Source: Bradyrhizobium sp. SK17
GTDB taxonomy: Bacteria; Pseudomonadota; Alphaproteobacteria; Rhizobiales; Xanthobacteraceae
DNA: 64,000 nt
Direction of reading: 5' to 3'
Assembly: GCF_002831585.1 (NCBI RefSeq)
Contig: NZ_CP025113.1
Location: 5,905,001-5,969,000 of the forward strand
Each line of letters begins with the position of its first letter. The first letter of the stretch is position 1. The notes beneath the pieces were generated by a model that was not told the origin of the DNA, searched no databases, and was given only the letters and a program-made list of their open reading frames with translations. This document shows positions 35,267-43,894 of the stretch, in pieces. The translations under genes were made by a program, and so were the position numbers.

Positions 35267-36512
35267 GCTCCAACTCAAGCAACTCCATCGTGGCCGGTAG
35301 CAGCGTTGGTCGATACTTCTGACCCAAAACCCACGCGTCCACTAGATTGGACCACTCCTGCATCATATGGCGACGTTGATGCTCATACTCTGCCTTATTG
35401 TACACACCACGCGATGACCTTCCGTCTTCGTGCGCCAGGCATTTCTCGATCCAGTCGCTGTTGAAACCCATCTCATTCAACAGGGTCGAACCGGTGCGCC
35501 GAAGATCGTGAACGGTGAAGGGTTCGAGCGGCAACCCTTCCTTTTTCGCCCTGACGGCAACCGCAGTCGTGATTCGGTTGAACGTCGCCCGCGACATCGG
35601 TGCGTCAGCATCGTAGCGTGACGGAAGGACATAGCGCGAATTTCCCGCGCAGGTTTTCAACGCGATGAAGATGTCGACGGCCTGCTGCGACAGGTAGACG
35701 TTGTGTGCTTTCGACCGCTTCATTCGCTCCTTGGGTATCGACCATACGGCGTTCTCGAAATCGACTTCATCCCACGTCGCGTCCTGCAGTTCGCTTTTCC
35801 TCACCATCGTCAGAAGGAAGAGTTTCATTCCCAGCCGTATAGTCGGCAGAGTCGGCACATGCTCGAGCTGACCGAGCATGACGCGAATCTCCGCGGGAGA
35901 GAGCGAACGGTCCTTAGGAACGAAGGTCGCGATGGAAGCGGGCCCAACTTCATCCGCCGGGTTGGCGACCTTCTCGCCATGCAGGATCGCGAACGCAAAG
36001 ATCAGCTTCACGATATCCCGCACATGGACGGCCGTGGCTGGAGCGCCGCGCTCCTTCACCTTCCCGCACATCATCCGGAGATCATCAGGCGTGATCTCGG
36101 TCAGAAGCCTGTTTCGAAACGTTGGCAAGATGTCGCGCTCGTAGATCGAGCGCCGCATGGCGCGCGTGCTGTCGGCCATGCGCGACTCCTGGAACCACTT
36201 CTCGCCGAACTCGCCGAACCTCTTCGCCTCCTTCAATCGACGCTTGTCGTGCTGCTTCTCTTGAGCAGGCGACCGTCCCTCTGAAATAGCCCGCTTCGCA
36301 TCGATCAGCTTCTCGCGAGCCCTGGCGAGCGAGAGGCCATCTGGGCCGTATCGACCCAGCGTCAGCGTCTCCCGACGTCCATTGAGGCGGTAGTCGTACC
36401 GGAACACGATCGCGCCCGACGGCTGAACCACGACGTACATACCGTCGCGATCGCTCACCTTGTACAATTTATTCTGTGATCTCAGCGCCTTAATCGCAGT
36501 GTCAGTAAGCAT
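35256..36512 (-). CDS. Tyrosine integrase of the ICE (IntG-like)
   Basis: This 418-residue P4/CP4-57-type tyrosine recombinase inserts and excises the element at the guaA 3' end. The N-terminal arm-binding DUF4102 domain opens LTDTAIKALRSQNKLYKV. Catalytic residues seen are Arg in TMVRKSEL, Lys in KERMKRSKAH, His and Arg in HDLRRTGSTLL, His in CLAHEDG, and a Tyr in GVYNKAEYEHQRR. ATG 36512 is preferred to 36524, as GGAGG lies before it. It is transcribed away from guaA. By analogy with ICEs at guaA in mesorhizobia it would be an IntG. Confidence 0.95.
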   Translation of the reverse strand: MLTDTAIKALRSQNKLYKVSDRDGMYVVVQPSGAIVFRYDYRLNGRRETLTLGRYGPDGLSLARAREKLIDAKRAISEGRSPAQEKQHDKRRLKEAKRFGEFGEKWFQESRMADSTRAMRRSIYERDILPTFRNRLLTEITPDDLRMMCGKVKERGAPATAVHVRDIVKLIFAFAILHGEKVANPADEVGPASIATFVPKDRSLSPAEIRVMLGQLEHVPTLPTIRLGMKLFLLTMVRKSELQDATWDEVDFENAVWSIPKERMKRSKAHNVYLSQQAVDIFIALKTCAGNSRYVLPSRYDADAPMSRATFNRITTAVAVRAKKEGLPLEPFTVHDLRRTGSTLLNEMGFNSDWIEKCLAHEDGRSSRGVYNKAEYEHQRRHMMQEWSNLVDAWVLGQKYRPTLLPATMELLELEPSV

Positions 36513-36829
36513 GGGAGCCTCCAAAACCGTCTAAAATCCGGAGAGAGGCGCCGATTATACCGTCAGGCCAAAACAGGTGATGCTGGAAGCATGATTCCCA
36601 TTTTATATCAGCTTGTTAGCACCAAAAATAATACCGTCAGCAGCTCTCTTAGCCCTGACGGTATAGCGAACTTCCAAATCGAACAAGTTCCCCTATACCG
36701 CCTGCTATACCGTCAAATCGGAGCACTGCCCCTCGATAGACGATGATAGACGGTGATTGGATAGTCGCGATATTTCAATAACTTAATGCGTTCTGTAGCG
36801 TACAAACGGATACTGCCGGAGGGGTAAAA
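36513..36829. other. Integrase-proximal end of the ICE: att arm region
   Basis: These 317 bases lie between the integrase and the last codon of guaA and have no gene. They hold four copies of a TATACCGTCA-like word: 36556-36566, 36630-36640, an inverted copy at 36655-36666, and 36705-36715. A partial copy, CTATACCGCC, starts at 36694. They are probably arm-type binding sites for integrase or AlpA. The composition is more AT-rich than the surroundings. The crossover core should lie at or near the 3' end of guaA, just right of this region. Confidence 0.6.
36556..36715. repeat. TATACCGTCA repeats (three direct, one inverted)
   Basis: The word ATACCGTCA occurs at 36557-36565, 36631-36639 and 36707-36715, and as TGACGGTAT at about 36656-36664. 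Pairing of the inverted copy with the partial copy at 36694 or the copy at 36705 could also give a hairpin. Repeats of this sort beside an integrase gene fit arm sites. Confidence 0.7.
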
Positions 36830-38428
36830 TCATTCCCACTCAATCGTCCCCGGCGGCTTTGACGTCACGTCGTACACCACCCGGTTCACGCCCTTCACCT
36901 CGTTGATGATGCGCGTCGCGGTCTCGCCTAAGAACTTCATGTCGAACTGGTAGAAGTCGGCGGTCATGCCGTCGGTCGAGGTGACGGCGCGCAAGCCCAC
37001 GACGTATTCGTAGGTGCGGCCGTCGCCCATCACGCCGACGGTCTTCACCGGCAGCAGCACCGCGAAGGCCTGCCAGATCGCGTCGTAGAGGCCATGCTTG
37101 CGGATCTGGTCGATATAGACGGCGTCCGCGTTGCGCAGGATGTCGAGCTTCTCCCTGGTGATGTCGCCGGGGCAGCGGATCGCGAGGCCCGGGCCCGGGA
37201 ACGGGTGACGGCCGACGAACACTTCGGGCAGGCCGAGCTCGCGGCCGAGCACGCGCACCTCGTCCTTGAACAATTCGCGCAAAGGCTCGACCAGCTTCAT
37301 GTTCATGCGGGCCGGAAGGCCGCCGACATTGTGGTGCGACTTGATGGTCACCGACGGGCCGCCGGTGAAGGAGACGCTCTCGATCACGTCGGGGTAGAGC
37401 GTGCCCTGCGCCAGGAACTGAGCGCCGCCGATCTTTTTGGCCTCGGCCTCGAACACGTCGATGAACAGGCGCCCGATGGTCTTGCGCTTCACCTCGGGGT
37501 CGGTGACCCCATCGAGCTCGCCGAGAAACTCCTTCGACGCGTCCACATGGACCAGCGGGATGTTGTAGTGGTTGCGGAACAGGTCGACGACGGTCTTGGC
37601 CTCGTCGAGCCGCAGCAGGCCGTGATCGACGAACACGCATGTGAGCTGGTCGCCGATCGCTTCGTGGATCAGGACCGCGGCGACAGCGGAATCGACGCCG
37701 CCGGAGAGGCCGCAGATCACCTTGCCCTTGCCCACCTGGGCGCGGATCTTCTCGATCGCCTCCTCGCGGAAGGCGCGCATGGTCCAGTCGCCGGAGAGCC
37801 CCGCGACCTTGCGCACGAAGTTGCGCAGCAGCTTGGCGCCGTCGGGCGTGTGCACCACCTCGGGGTGGAACATCAGGCCGTAATACTTGCGCTTCTCGTC
37901 CTGGATGATCGCGAACGGCGCGTTCGGCGAAGTGCCGGCGACGGAGAAGCCGGGCGGCATCCTGGTGATGCGGTCGCCATGGCTCATCCAGACCTGGTGC
38001 TTCTCGCCGTGGTTCCAGATGCCGTCAAACAGGCAGCTGTCGGTCTTCACCTCGACATCGGCGCGGCCGAATTCGCGATGGTGTCCGCCCTCGACCTCGC
38101 CGCCGAGCTGGGCCGCCAAGGTCATCTGGCCGTAGCAGATGCCGAGCACGGGGACGCCGGATTCGAAGATCAACTGCGGGGCGCGCGGCGAGCCGGTCTC
38201 GTGGACTGACTCCGGACCGCCGGAGAGGATCACCGCTTTCGGCTTCATCTCCTTGAAGGCGGCCTCCGCCTTCTGGAACGGCACGATCTCGGAATAGACG
38301 CCCATCTCGCGGACGCGGCGGGCAATCAATTGCGTCACCTGGCTGCCGAAATCGACAATCAGAATCTTGTCATGCGCCGAGGCCACGGCGGGCGTCGACG
38401 ATTCACGGGCTGTGTGCTGGGCTGTCAT
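36830..38428 (-). CDS. guaA: GMP synthase (glutamine-hydrolysing)
   Basis: This 532-residue enzyme converts XMP to GMP with glutamine and ATP in purine synthesis. It has a class I glutamine amidotransferase domain with the nucleophile Cys in LGICYGQM (about 98), an ATP pyrophosphatase domain with the [10 protein letters not shown] loop, and a C-terminal dimerisation domain ending [10 protein letters not shown]. The ATG at 38428 is used; upstream extension looks untranslated. The 3' end remains complete although the ICE lies directly beyond it. Inserts here normally restore the gene end. Confidence 0.97.
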   Translation of the reverse strand: MTAQHTARESSTPAVASAHDKILIVDFGSQVTQLIARRVREMGVYSEIVPFQKAEAAFKEMKPKAVILSGGPESVHETGSPRAPQLIFESGVPVLGICYGQMTLAAQLGGEVEGGHHREFGRADVEVKTDSCLFDGIWNHGEKHQVWMSHGDRITRMPPGFSVAGTSPNAPFAIIQDEKRKYYGLMFHPEVVHTPDGAKLLRNFVRKVAGLSGDWTMRAFREEAIEKIRAQVGKGKVICGLSGGVDSAVAAVLIHEAIGDQLTCVFVDHGLLRLDEAKTVVDLFRNHYNIPLVHVDASKEFLGELDGVTDPEVKRKTIGRLFIDVFEAEAKKIGGAQFLAQGTLYPDVIESVSFTGGPSVTIKSHHNVGGLPARMNMKLVEPLRELFKDEVRVLGRELGLPEVFVGRHPFPGPGLAIRCPGDITREKLDILRNADAVYIDQIRKHGLYDAIWQAFAVLLPVKTVGVMGDGRTYEYVVGLRAVTSTDGMTADFYQFDMKFLGETATRIINEVKGVNRVVYDVTSKPPGTIEWE

Positions 38429-38565
38429 GGCAAGCAGATACGCGACACTGCCCGCCCCCGCAACCGCGCTCACAGGCGCGCCCACATTCTTCTTTGGGCA
38501 TGGACAAAGCGATATAGGTCAGTATTATTGACCTAATTTGACCATAAGCAACAAGGAGGAAACCG

Positions 38566-38937
38566 ATGCCGGAGTTTCACGACCCGTCGCGCCTGCTGGC
38601 GCTCGGCCATGACTGGATCGCCGCCTGGAACGCGCGCGACCTCGAGCGCGTACTGGCGCTCTACTCCGATGATACCGAGATGACCTCGGACCGGATCCCG
38701 GCATTCGGCTTCGGCGCGTCGGGCACGGTGCGCGGCAAGGCGCAGCTGCGGGCCTATTGGAGCGCGGCGCTGGCGCAACTGCCCGAGCTGCATTTCGAGC
38801 TGATCGACCTCTATGTGTCGCCCGACAGCGTCGTGGTGTTCTACCGGAACGAACGCGGCAAGAAGATCTGCGAGTATCTGCGGCTCGATGATCAGGGCAA
38901 GATCCGGCAGGGCTCGGCGAACCATCCGGTGCATTGA
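38566..38937 (+). CDS. SnoaL-like / NTF2-fold protein
   Basis: This is a 123-residue protein with the cone-shaped NTF2 fold pattern: WIAAWNARDLERVLALYSDD at the start, the mid-segment VRGKAQLRAYWSAALAQLPE, and a strand-rich end. Members include cyclases, isomerases and ligand-binding proteins, so the substrate is not predictable. A strong AAGGAGG lies just before the ATG. Confidence 0.85.
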   Translation: MPEFHDPSRLLALGHDWIAAWNARDLERVLALYSDDTEMTSDRIPAFGFGASGTVRGKAQLRAYWSAALAQLPELHFELIDLYVSPDSVVVFYRNERGKKICEYLRLDDQGKIRQGSANHPVH

Positions 38938-38949
38938 GGGTGGGTGGAT

Positions 38950-39036
38950 CGTAGAGTGGGTTAGCCGCAGGCGTAACCCGCCGAACCACGCGATGAGAAA
39001 GCCGGTGGGTTACGGCTTCGCCTAACCCACCCTACG
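38950..39036. repeat. Palindromic intergenic repeat, GTGGGTTA family, copy 1
   Basis: The two ends, starting CGTAGAGTGGGTTAGCCGC and ending CTAACCCACCCTACG, are inverse to each other and can form a long stem. A close relative lies at 41303-41392. Such repeats are typical of Bradyrhizobium chromosomes. Confidence 0.8.
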
Positions 39037-39067
39037 TACCGGCGTCTCGATCAGGAGCCCGCGCATC

Positions 39068-39400
39068 ATGAAAATCCCGACCTTGCCCTTCACCGTCACC
39101 GACTGGAGCCAAGTCGAGCCTTCGGTGCATCCCGGCGAGACCGGACAGGCGCTGTGGCGCACGCTCGATATCGGCGAGCTGCGGGTGCGGATGGTGGAGT
39201 ATTCGCCCGGCTATCTCGCCGATCACTGGTGCGATCGCGGCCATGTGCTCCTGGTCGTCAAAGGCGAGCTCGACACCGAGCTGCGCGACGGCCGCAAATT
39301 CACGCTGAAGCCCGGCATGAGCTACCAGGTCTCCGATTTCGGCGACGCCGCGCATCGGTCGTCGACCAAGACCGGCGCGACCCTGTTTATCGTGGATTGA
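39068..39400 (+). CDS. DHCW-motif cupin-fold protein
   Basis: This is a 110-residue single-domain cupin. It shows the diagnostic LADHWCDRGHVLLVVKGEL (DH-W-C type motif) and a second cupin motif, LKPGMSYQVSDFGDAAHRS. The reaction is unknown; the motif residues could bind metal. It stands alone between two hairpin repeats. Confidence 0.85.
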   Translation: MKIPTLPFTVTDWSQVEPSVHPGETGQALWRTLDIGELRVRMVEYSPGYLADHWCDRGHVLLVVKGELDTELRDGRKFTLKPGMSYQVSDFGDAAHRSSTKTGATLFIVD

Positions 39401-39416
39401 GCTGGTGCGGTCCCTT

Positions 39417-39461
39417 CGTCATTGCGTGGATTGCTTCGTCGCTTCGCTGCTCGTAATGACG
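39417..39461. repeat. Imperfect hairpin repeat (CGTCATT type)
   Basis: CGTCATTGCG (39417-39426) and CGTAATGACG (39452-39461) can pair with one mismatch. The sequence resembles a fragment of a Bradyrhizobium intergenic repeat. It may also work as a terminator between the convergent genes on either side. Confidence 0.5.
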
Positions 39462-39478
39462 TGGAGGGAACTCGACAC

Positions 39479-39931
39479 TCACCTTCTCCGCCCCGCAACC
39501 TTCTTCACCTTGGTCTCCGACCACACCAGCGGCTTGCCGCTCTTCGATGGCAGCACGAGTTGGCCGACGGCGTGGCCGGCCTGGTCGAGCAGCACCGAAT
39601 GGGTCTCGCCGCGCGCATAGAGATGCGCTTCGCCCCATTGCCGGAGGCCCACCACGATCGGGAACAGGTCGTGTCCGCGCCTGGTCAGCACATATTCCTG
39701 ATAGGCGCTGCCGTCGGAGGCTGCGACCTGCTCGAGCACGCCAAGCTCGACCAGCTTGCGCAGCCGCGCCGTCAGCATGCCCTTGGCGATGCCGAGATTG
39801 GCCTGGAAATCGCCGAACCGGCGCAGGCCATCGAACGCGTCGCGCACGATCAGCAGCGACCACCAGTCGCCGATCGCGTCCAGCGCACGCGCCACCGGGC
39901 ATTCCGCCTTGGCGAATCCGGTCCGCTTCAT
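39479..39931 (-). CDS. HxlR-family transcriptional regulator
   Basis: This 150-residue protein has the HxlR winged helix (CPVARALDAIGDWWSLLIVRDA with the typical start Cys, and GIAKGMLTARLRKLVELGVLE). The start at 39931 fits the family. It is divergent from the MFS exporter gene, with two palindromes in the gap, so it probably represses that gene and itself. Cys-based redox or ligand sensing is common in the family. Confidence 0.92.
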   Translation of the reverse strand: MKRTGFAKAECPVARALDAIGDWWSLLIVRDAFDGLRRFGDFQANLGIAKGMLTARLRKLVELGVLEQVAASDGSAYQEYVLTRRGHDLFPIVVGLRQWGEAHLYARGETHSVLLDQAGHAVGQLVLPSKSGKPLVWSETKVKKVAGRRR

Positions 39932-39966
39932 CGCGCTCACCCTCCCTCGATCACGATTCCGAACTG

Positions 39967-39981
39967 GTCCTAAAATAGGAC
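39967..39981. promoter_or_regulatory. Palindrome 1 in HxlR-MFS gap (candidate operator)
   Basis: GTCCTA-AAA-TAGGAC is a perfect inverted repeat between the divergent HxlR and MFS genes. HxlR proteins bind short palindromes of this kind as dimers. Confidence 0.6.
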
Positions 39982-40001
39982 TAGACAGCGCTCGACGCAA
40001 C

Positions 40002-40020
40002 TGGTCTCATTATAAGACCA
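40002..40020. promoter_or_regulatory. Palindrome 2 in HxlR-MFS gap (candidate operator)
   Basis: TGGTCT-CATTATA-AGACCA is an inverted repeat with 6-base arms. Its centre is 37 bases from that of the first palindrome. The CATTATA part could also be the -10 region of the MFS promoter. Confidence 0.55.
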
Positions 40021-40045
40021 GATTGGAATGTGGAGCGGACGTGCA

Positions 40046-41299
40046 ATGACCACCCAGGATGCAACGACGGCTGGACCGGATAAGTCCGGCGCCACGGCCG
40101 GACCACGGCTTTCCCCCGCGATCGTGCTGCTGTTCGCGATCGCCAGCGGGCTGAGCGTCGCCAACGTCTATTCGGCCCAGCCGCTGCTCGACACCATGGC
40201 GAGCGATCTCGGCATCACCCCGGCCGCGATCGGCATCGTGGTGACGCTGACCCAGATCGGCCTCGCCTTCGGCCTGATGCTGATCGTGCCGCTCGGCGAC
40301 CTCTGGGACCGGCGCAAGCTGATCGTCGGCCAGATCGCGCTGTCGGCGATCGCGCTCGTCGTCGTCGGCACCGCGCCGAACGCCGTCGTGCTGTTCGGCG
40401 GAATGGCGCTGGTCGGGCTGCTCGCCGTCGTGATCCAGGTGATCGTCGCGTTCGCAGCGACCTTGGCCGCGCCGGCCGAGCGCGGGCAGACCATCGGCAC
40501 CATCCAGAGCGGCGTCGTCTCCGGGATCCTGCTCGCCCGCTTCGCCTCGGGCGCGCTGGCCGATATCGGCGGCTGGCGCGTGGTCTACCTGACCTCGGCG
40601 GCGCTGATGCTGGTGATGGCGGCGCTGCTCGCGCGTGCTCTGCCCCGGCAGGCGCCGCAGCCGCTGGCCGGCGCGTCCTATGCCAAGCTGTTGCGCTCGA
40701 CCGCCACGCTGTTCACCGAGGAGCCGGTGCTGCGCGAACGCGCGGTGTTCGCGCTGCTGGCATTCGCGAGCTTCAGCGCATTCTGGAGCTCGATCGTGCT
40801 GCCGCTGGCGGCGCCGCCGCTGTCGCTGTCGCACACCACGATCGGGATGCTCGGGATCGCCGGCCTCGCCGGTGCGCTAGCGGCGCGCAATTCCGGCCGC
40901 CTCGCCGATCGCGGCTGGGGCCAGCGCACCACCGGATTGTCGCTACTGCTGATGCTCGCCGGCTGGGCGCCGATCGCCTGCCTCAACACCTCGCTCTGGC
41001 TGGTGCTGGTCGGCGTGGTCATGATCGACTTCGCGGTGCAGGCGATCCATGTCACCAACCAGAGCCTGATCATCGCCACCCGTCCCGAGGCTTCGAGCCG
41101 CCTGATCGGGGTCTACATGGTGTTCTATTCGATCGGCAGCGGGCTCGGCGCGATCGCCTCGACCATCGTCTATGCGGCCGCGGGCTGGCTCGGCGTCTGC
41201 GCGCTGGGTGGTTCGATCAGCGCGGTTGCGCTGCTGTACTGGGTGATCGTGGTGAGCCGAACGCCGACGCCTGTGGGGGTGTGCTCCGTGTCGTCGTAA
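40046..41299 (+). CDS. MFS exporter
   Basis: This is a 12-segment transporter of 417 residues. It has the loop motif GDLWDRRKLIVGQ between the second and third segments and a long cytoplasmic loop with EEPVLRERAVF. It probably exports a drug or small metabolite. The ATG at 40046 is used, with GGAG upstream. It is divergent from an HxlR gene. It resembles the MFS gene at 61625 in length and in the EEPVLR loop, so the two may be paralogues. Confidence 0.88.
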   Translation: MTTQDATTAGPDKSGATAGPRLSPAIVLLFAIASGLSVANVYSAQPLLDTMASDLGITPAAIGIVVTLTQIGLAFGLMLIVPLGDLWDRRKLIVGQIALSAIALVVVGTAPNAVVLFGGMALVGLLAVVIQVIVAFAATLAAPAERGQTIGTIQSGVVSGILLARFASGALADIGGWRVVYLTSAALMLVMAALLARALPRQAPQPLAGASYAKLLRSTATLFTEEPVLRERAVFALLAFASFSAFWSSIVLPLAAPPLSLSHTTIGMLGIAGLAGALAARNSGRLADRGWGQRTTGLSLLLMLAGWAPIACLNTSLWLVLVGVVMIDFAVQAIHVTNQSLIIATRPEASSRLIGVYMVFYSIGSGLGAIASTIVYAAAGWLGVCALGGSISAVALLYWVIVVSRTPTPVGVCSVSS

Positions 41300-41302
41300 A
41301 AT

Positions 41303-41392
41303 CGTAGGGTGGATTAGCCGCAGGCGTAATCCACCGATCGCGGCATGCGGCACAAAGATGGTGGGTTACGCCTTTGGCTAACCCACCCTACG
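41303..41392. repeat. Palindromic intergenic repeat, GTGGGTTA family, copy 2
   Basis: Begins CGTAGGGTGGATTAGCCGC and ends CTAACCCACCCTACG. The two ends are inverse to each other. It lies between two convergent genes and may help to end transcription. It belongs with the copy at 38950. Confidence 0.8.
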
Positions 41393-41395
41393 AAG

Positions 41396-42694
41396 CTAGG
41401 CCTTCTTCAGCACCGATACGAAGAACCCGTCGGTGCCGGTGCGGCGCGGCGTCATCAGCCAGCCTTCGTCGGACTGCAACGCAGCCTCGCTGAACGCCTC
41501 AGCCTTGTCCCACAGCACCGATGCGGTCTGCTCCGGCGGCTGCACCGAGAACTCCGGATGCCCGGCGACGAACGCCCTGACCTGCTCGCCGTTCTCCTCC
41601 GCCAGCACCGAGCAGGTGATGTAGGCGATGCGGCCGCCGGCCTTCACCAGCGGCGCGGCGCGTGCCAGCACCTCGGCCTGGTCCTTCAGCCGCACCTCGA
41701 GCGCGCCGGGCCGCATCCGCCATTTGGCGTCGGGGTTGCGGCGCCAGGTGCCGGTGCCCGTGCACGGCGCGTCGATCAGCACCAGATCGGCGGAGGCCTT
41801 GATGTCGGACAGCACCTCGTCCTCGCCGCGCGGCGTGCGGACGTCGCAATTGTGCACGCCGGCGCGCGACAGCCGCTCGTGGATCGGCGCGAGCTGGCGC
41901 TTGTCGCTGTCGGTCGCGATCAGCCGGCCTTTGCCTTGCATCTGAGCTGCGATCGCCAGCGTCTTGCCGCCGGCGCCGGCGCAGAGATCGATCACCTGCT
42001 CGCCGGGCTTGGCCGCCGAGAACAGCGCGGCGAGCTGCGAGCCCTCGTCCTGCACCTCGATGGCGCCCTTGATGAAGTCCTCCTCGGCATGGATGCCGGG
42101 ATTGCGCGCGTCGGCGCCGAGCTCGATGCGCAGGCCGAGCGGCGACCACGGCGTTTCCCTGGCACCGAGATGCGACAGTCGCGGCAGCACCTTCTCGCGC
42201 TTGCCCTTCAGCGTGTTGACGCGCAGGTCGAGCGGCGCGCGGCTGGCCATCGCGGTTGCTTCCGCCGCGCGGTCGTCGCCGAACACCTTCGCCAGATGCG
42301 GGTCGAGCCAATCAGGATAATCGCCCGCGACATGCGCCGGCGCATCGGCGAGCGAGCGCGAGGTCAGCGCGGCCTCTTCCGCTGGGGTCAGCGGCTCCGG
42401 CGCGAACCGGCCGCCGTCGCACAGCGCCGCAATGGTCGCAACATCCATGCCGCGCTCGAGCTTGAGCATGCCGAGCACCCGCGAGCGGGCGCTGGCATCG
42501 TCCATCAGCCAGGCCGCCGAGGATTGCCGGCGCAGCACGTCCCAGATCAGGCCGGAGATCGCCGCACGATCGCCGGAGCCGGCATAGCGGTGCGCGGTGC
42601 CCCATTCCTTCAGTGCCTTGGCGGCGGGAATGCGCTGTGCGTCGATGGTGGCGATCAGTTCGATCGCGGCGGAAAGCCGGGCAGCGGGAGTCAT
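41396..42694 (-). CDS. rsmB: RsmB/NOP-family rRNA methyltransferase
   Basis: This 432-residue enzyme is expected to make m5C in 16S rRNA. It has an NusB-like N-terminal domain and a catalytic domain with VIDLCAGAGGKTLAIAAQ for SAM binding, LVLIDAPCTGTGTWRRNP carrying one catalytic Cys, and YITCSVLAEENGEQV with the second Cys. The exact target base is inferred from the family. It is intact. Confidence 0.9.
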   Translation of the reverse strand: MTPAARLSAAIELIATIDAQRIPAAKALKEWGTAHRYAGSGDRAAISGLIWDVLRRQSSAAWLMDDASARSRVLGMLKLERGMDVATIAALCDGGRFAPEPLTPAEEAALTSRSLADAPAHVAGDYPDWLDPHLAKVFGDDRAAEATAMASRAPLDLRVNTLKGKREKVLPRLSHLGARETPWSPLGLRIELGADARNPGIHAEEDFIKGAIEVQDEGSQLAALFSAAKPGEQVIDLCAGAGGKTLAIAAQMQGKGRLIATDSDKRQLAPIHERLSRAGVHNCDVRTPRGEDEVLSDIKASADLVLIDAPCTGTGTWRRNPDAKWRMRPGALEVRLKDQAEVLARAAPLVKAGGRIAYITCSVLAEENGEQVRAFVAGHPEFSVQPPEQTASVLWDKAEAFSEAALQSDEGWLMTPRRTGTDGFFVSVLKKA

Positions 42695-42716
42695 CGTTCT
42701 CTTTCGGTTGGGCGCG

Positions 42717-43139
42717 TCAAATCAGCAGCAGGATCTTGAGCGCGAAATACAGCCACATCGCCGCCAACACCAGCACGCCGGCGAACCAGGCAAGCGAGCG
42801 CGGCCGCACGTCGTTGGAGGTGACGAATACCCCGGCATGGGCAAACCGCGTCACCACGAAGACCCAGGACATCAGCACGATGAACAGATCGGCATGGCGC
42901 AGCGGCAGCGCAATGGCGATCAGGGCGTAGAACAGCACCGGCAGCTCGAACTGGTTGGCGAAGCAGTTGCCGATCTGGGTCGCCTTCGCCGGCCAGTTCG
43001 GCTCGCGCAGCGCGATGTCGGCCATCTTGGTCTCGCCGCTCGCCAGCGTCCGCGTGCGCAGCGTCGCCATCCCGAACAGCAGCGCGAAGGTGAGACCAAT
43101 CTGGATGAAGACCGGCAATAGAACCATTTGAACCGACAC
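42717..43139 (-). CDS. MAPEG-family membrane protein
   Basis: This is a 140-residue integral protein with about four hydrophobic segments and the family pattern QIGNCFANQFELPVLFYALI. MAPEG proteins include glutathione-dependent enzymes. The start is GTG at 43139, as GGGAGG lies 7 bases before it. It precedes rsmB on the same strand with a 22-base gap, so they may be cotranscribed. Confidence 0.88.
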   Translation of the reverse strand: MSVQMVLLPVFIQIGLTFALLFGMATLRTRTLASGETKMADIALREPNWPAKATQIGNCFANQFELPVLFYALIAIALPLRHADLFIVLMSWVFVVTRFAHAGVFVTSNDVRPRSLAWFAGVLVLAAMWLYFALKILLLI

Positions 43140-43296
43140 GAAAAACCTCCCTCAGCCGCGGGCGCCCGGCCGCCCTCTTAGCCGCCACGGCCGCCCAATA
43201 CAATCGAGCGCCCGGAGACGGGGTTGAACCATCCTCCGAGCCTGGGTGACCAACTCCCAGGACCAACGGCGGTTTCAGCCCTTCACGGATGACGCG

Positions 43297-43746
43297 ATGA
43301 GCATCATCAGCCCGATCCTGGACGGCGCGGCCCAGGTGGCCGAGGCGCTCGGCAATATGCTCGCGCCCCTGTTCGAAACGATCGGCCCCGGCGCCGGCGG
43401 GTTCGGCGACGCGGCGGATGGCGGGCTCGGCATGATGATGTCGGGGCTGGCCGGCGTCGCCGCGGCGCTGCTGGTCGCGCTGCTGGTCGCGATCCTGCTC
43501 TCGATCTATTTCCGCAGCGGCTATCGCTCGACCGCCGACATCGTCAAGCACGGCGTCGCCACCGCGCTGCTGCTCGGCCTGCTCGGCTTTGCCGTCTACG
43601 ACATGCGGCATGACGTGCGCGACTATTTCGGGCTAAACGCGCAGCCGGCCGTCGCCGGAACCAACCTGCCCGACACCGGACTATTCGGAAGCCGCGTGAG
43701 CCCGCCTGCCCCGCCGCCGCGCTGGATGAACCGGCTCTCGATCTAG
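43297..43746 (+). CDS. Membrane protein of unknown function
   Basis: This is a 149-residue protein. The Ala/Gly-rich N-terminus has a possible amphipathic helix, followed by two membrane segments (MMMSGLAGVAAALLVALLVAILLSIYF and ATALLLGLLGFAVYDM) and a proline-rich end (VSPPAPPPRWMNRLSI). No family is recognised. A GTG at 43246 is an alternative start. Confidence 0.6.
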   Translation: MSIISPILDGAAQVAEALGNMLAPLFETIGPGAGGFGDAADGGLGMMMSGLAGVAAALLVALLVAILLSIYFRSGYRSTADIVKHGVATALLLGLLGFAVYDMRHDVRDYFGLNAQPAVAGTNLPDTGLFGSRVSPPAPPPRWMNRLSI

Positions 43747-43894
43747 GGTTCGGTGGCAGGATCGCGCCGACGCATCGAAAGCGCCGTCAAACAACACTTC
43801 AAACAAGCCATCAAACAGAGCACCGAACAAGACGTCGAAATCGTCATCGTTCCGACTTCGCGCCGACCTATCCTTCGGACGAAAGGATCGATGC

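Noticed and set aside
36513..36829. tRNA gene as the ICE target
   Set aside because: No tRNA-like sequence is present; the target is the guaA 3' end.
38950..39036. CRISPR array
   Set aside because: The repeats are single palindromes spread between genes, with no regular spacers and no cas genes.
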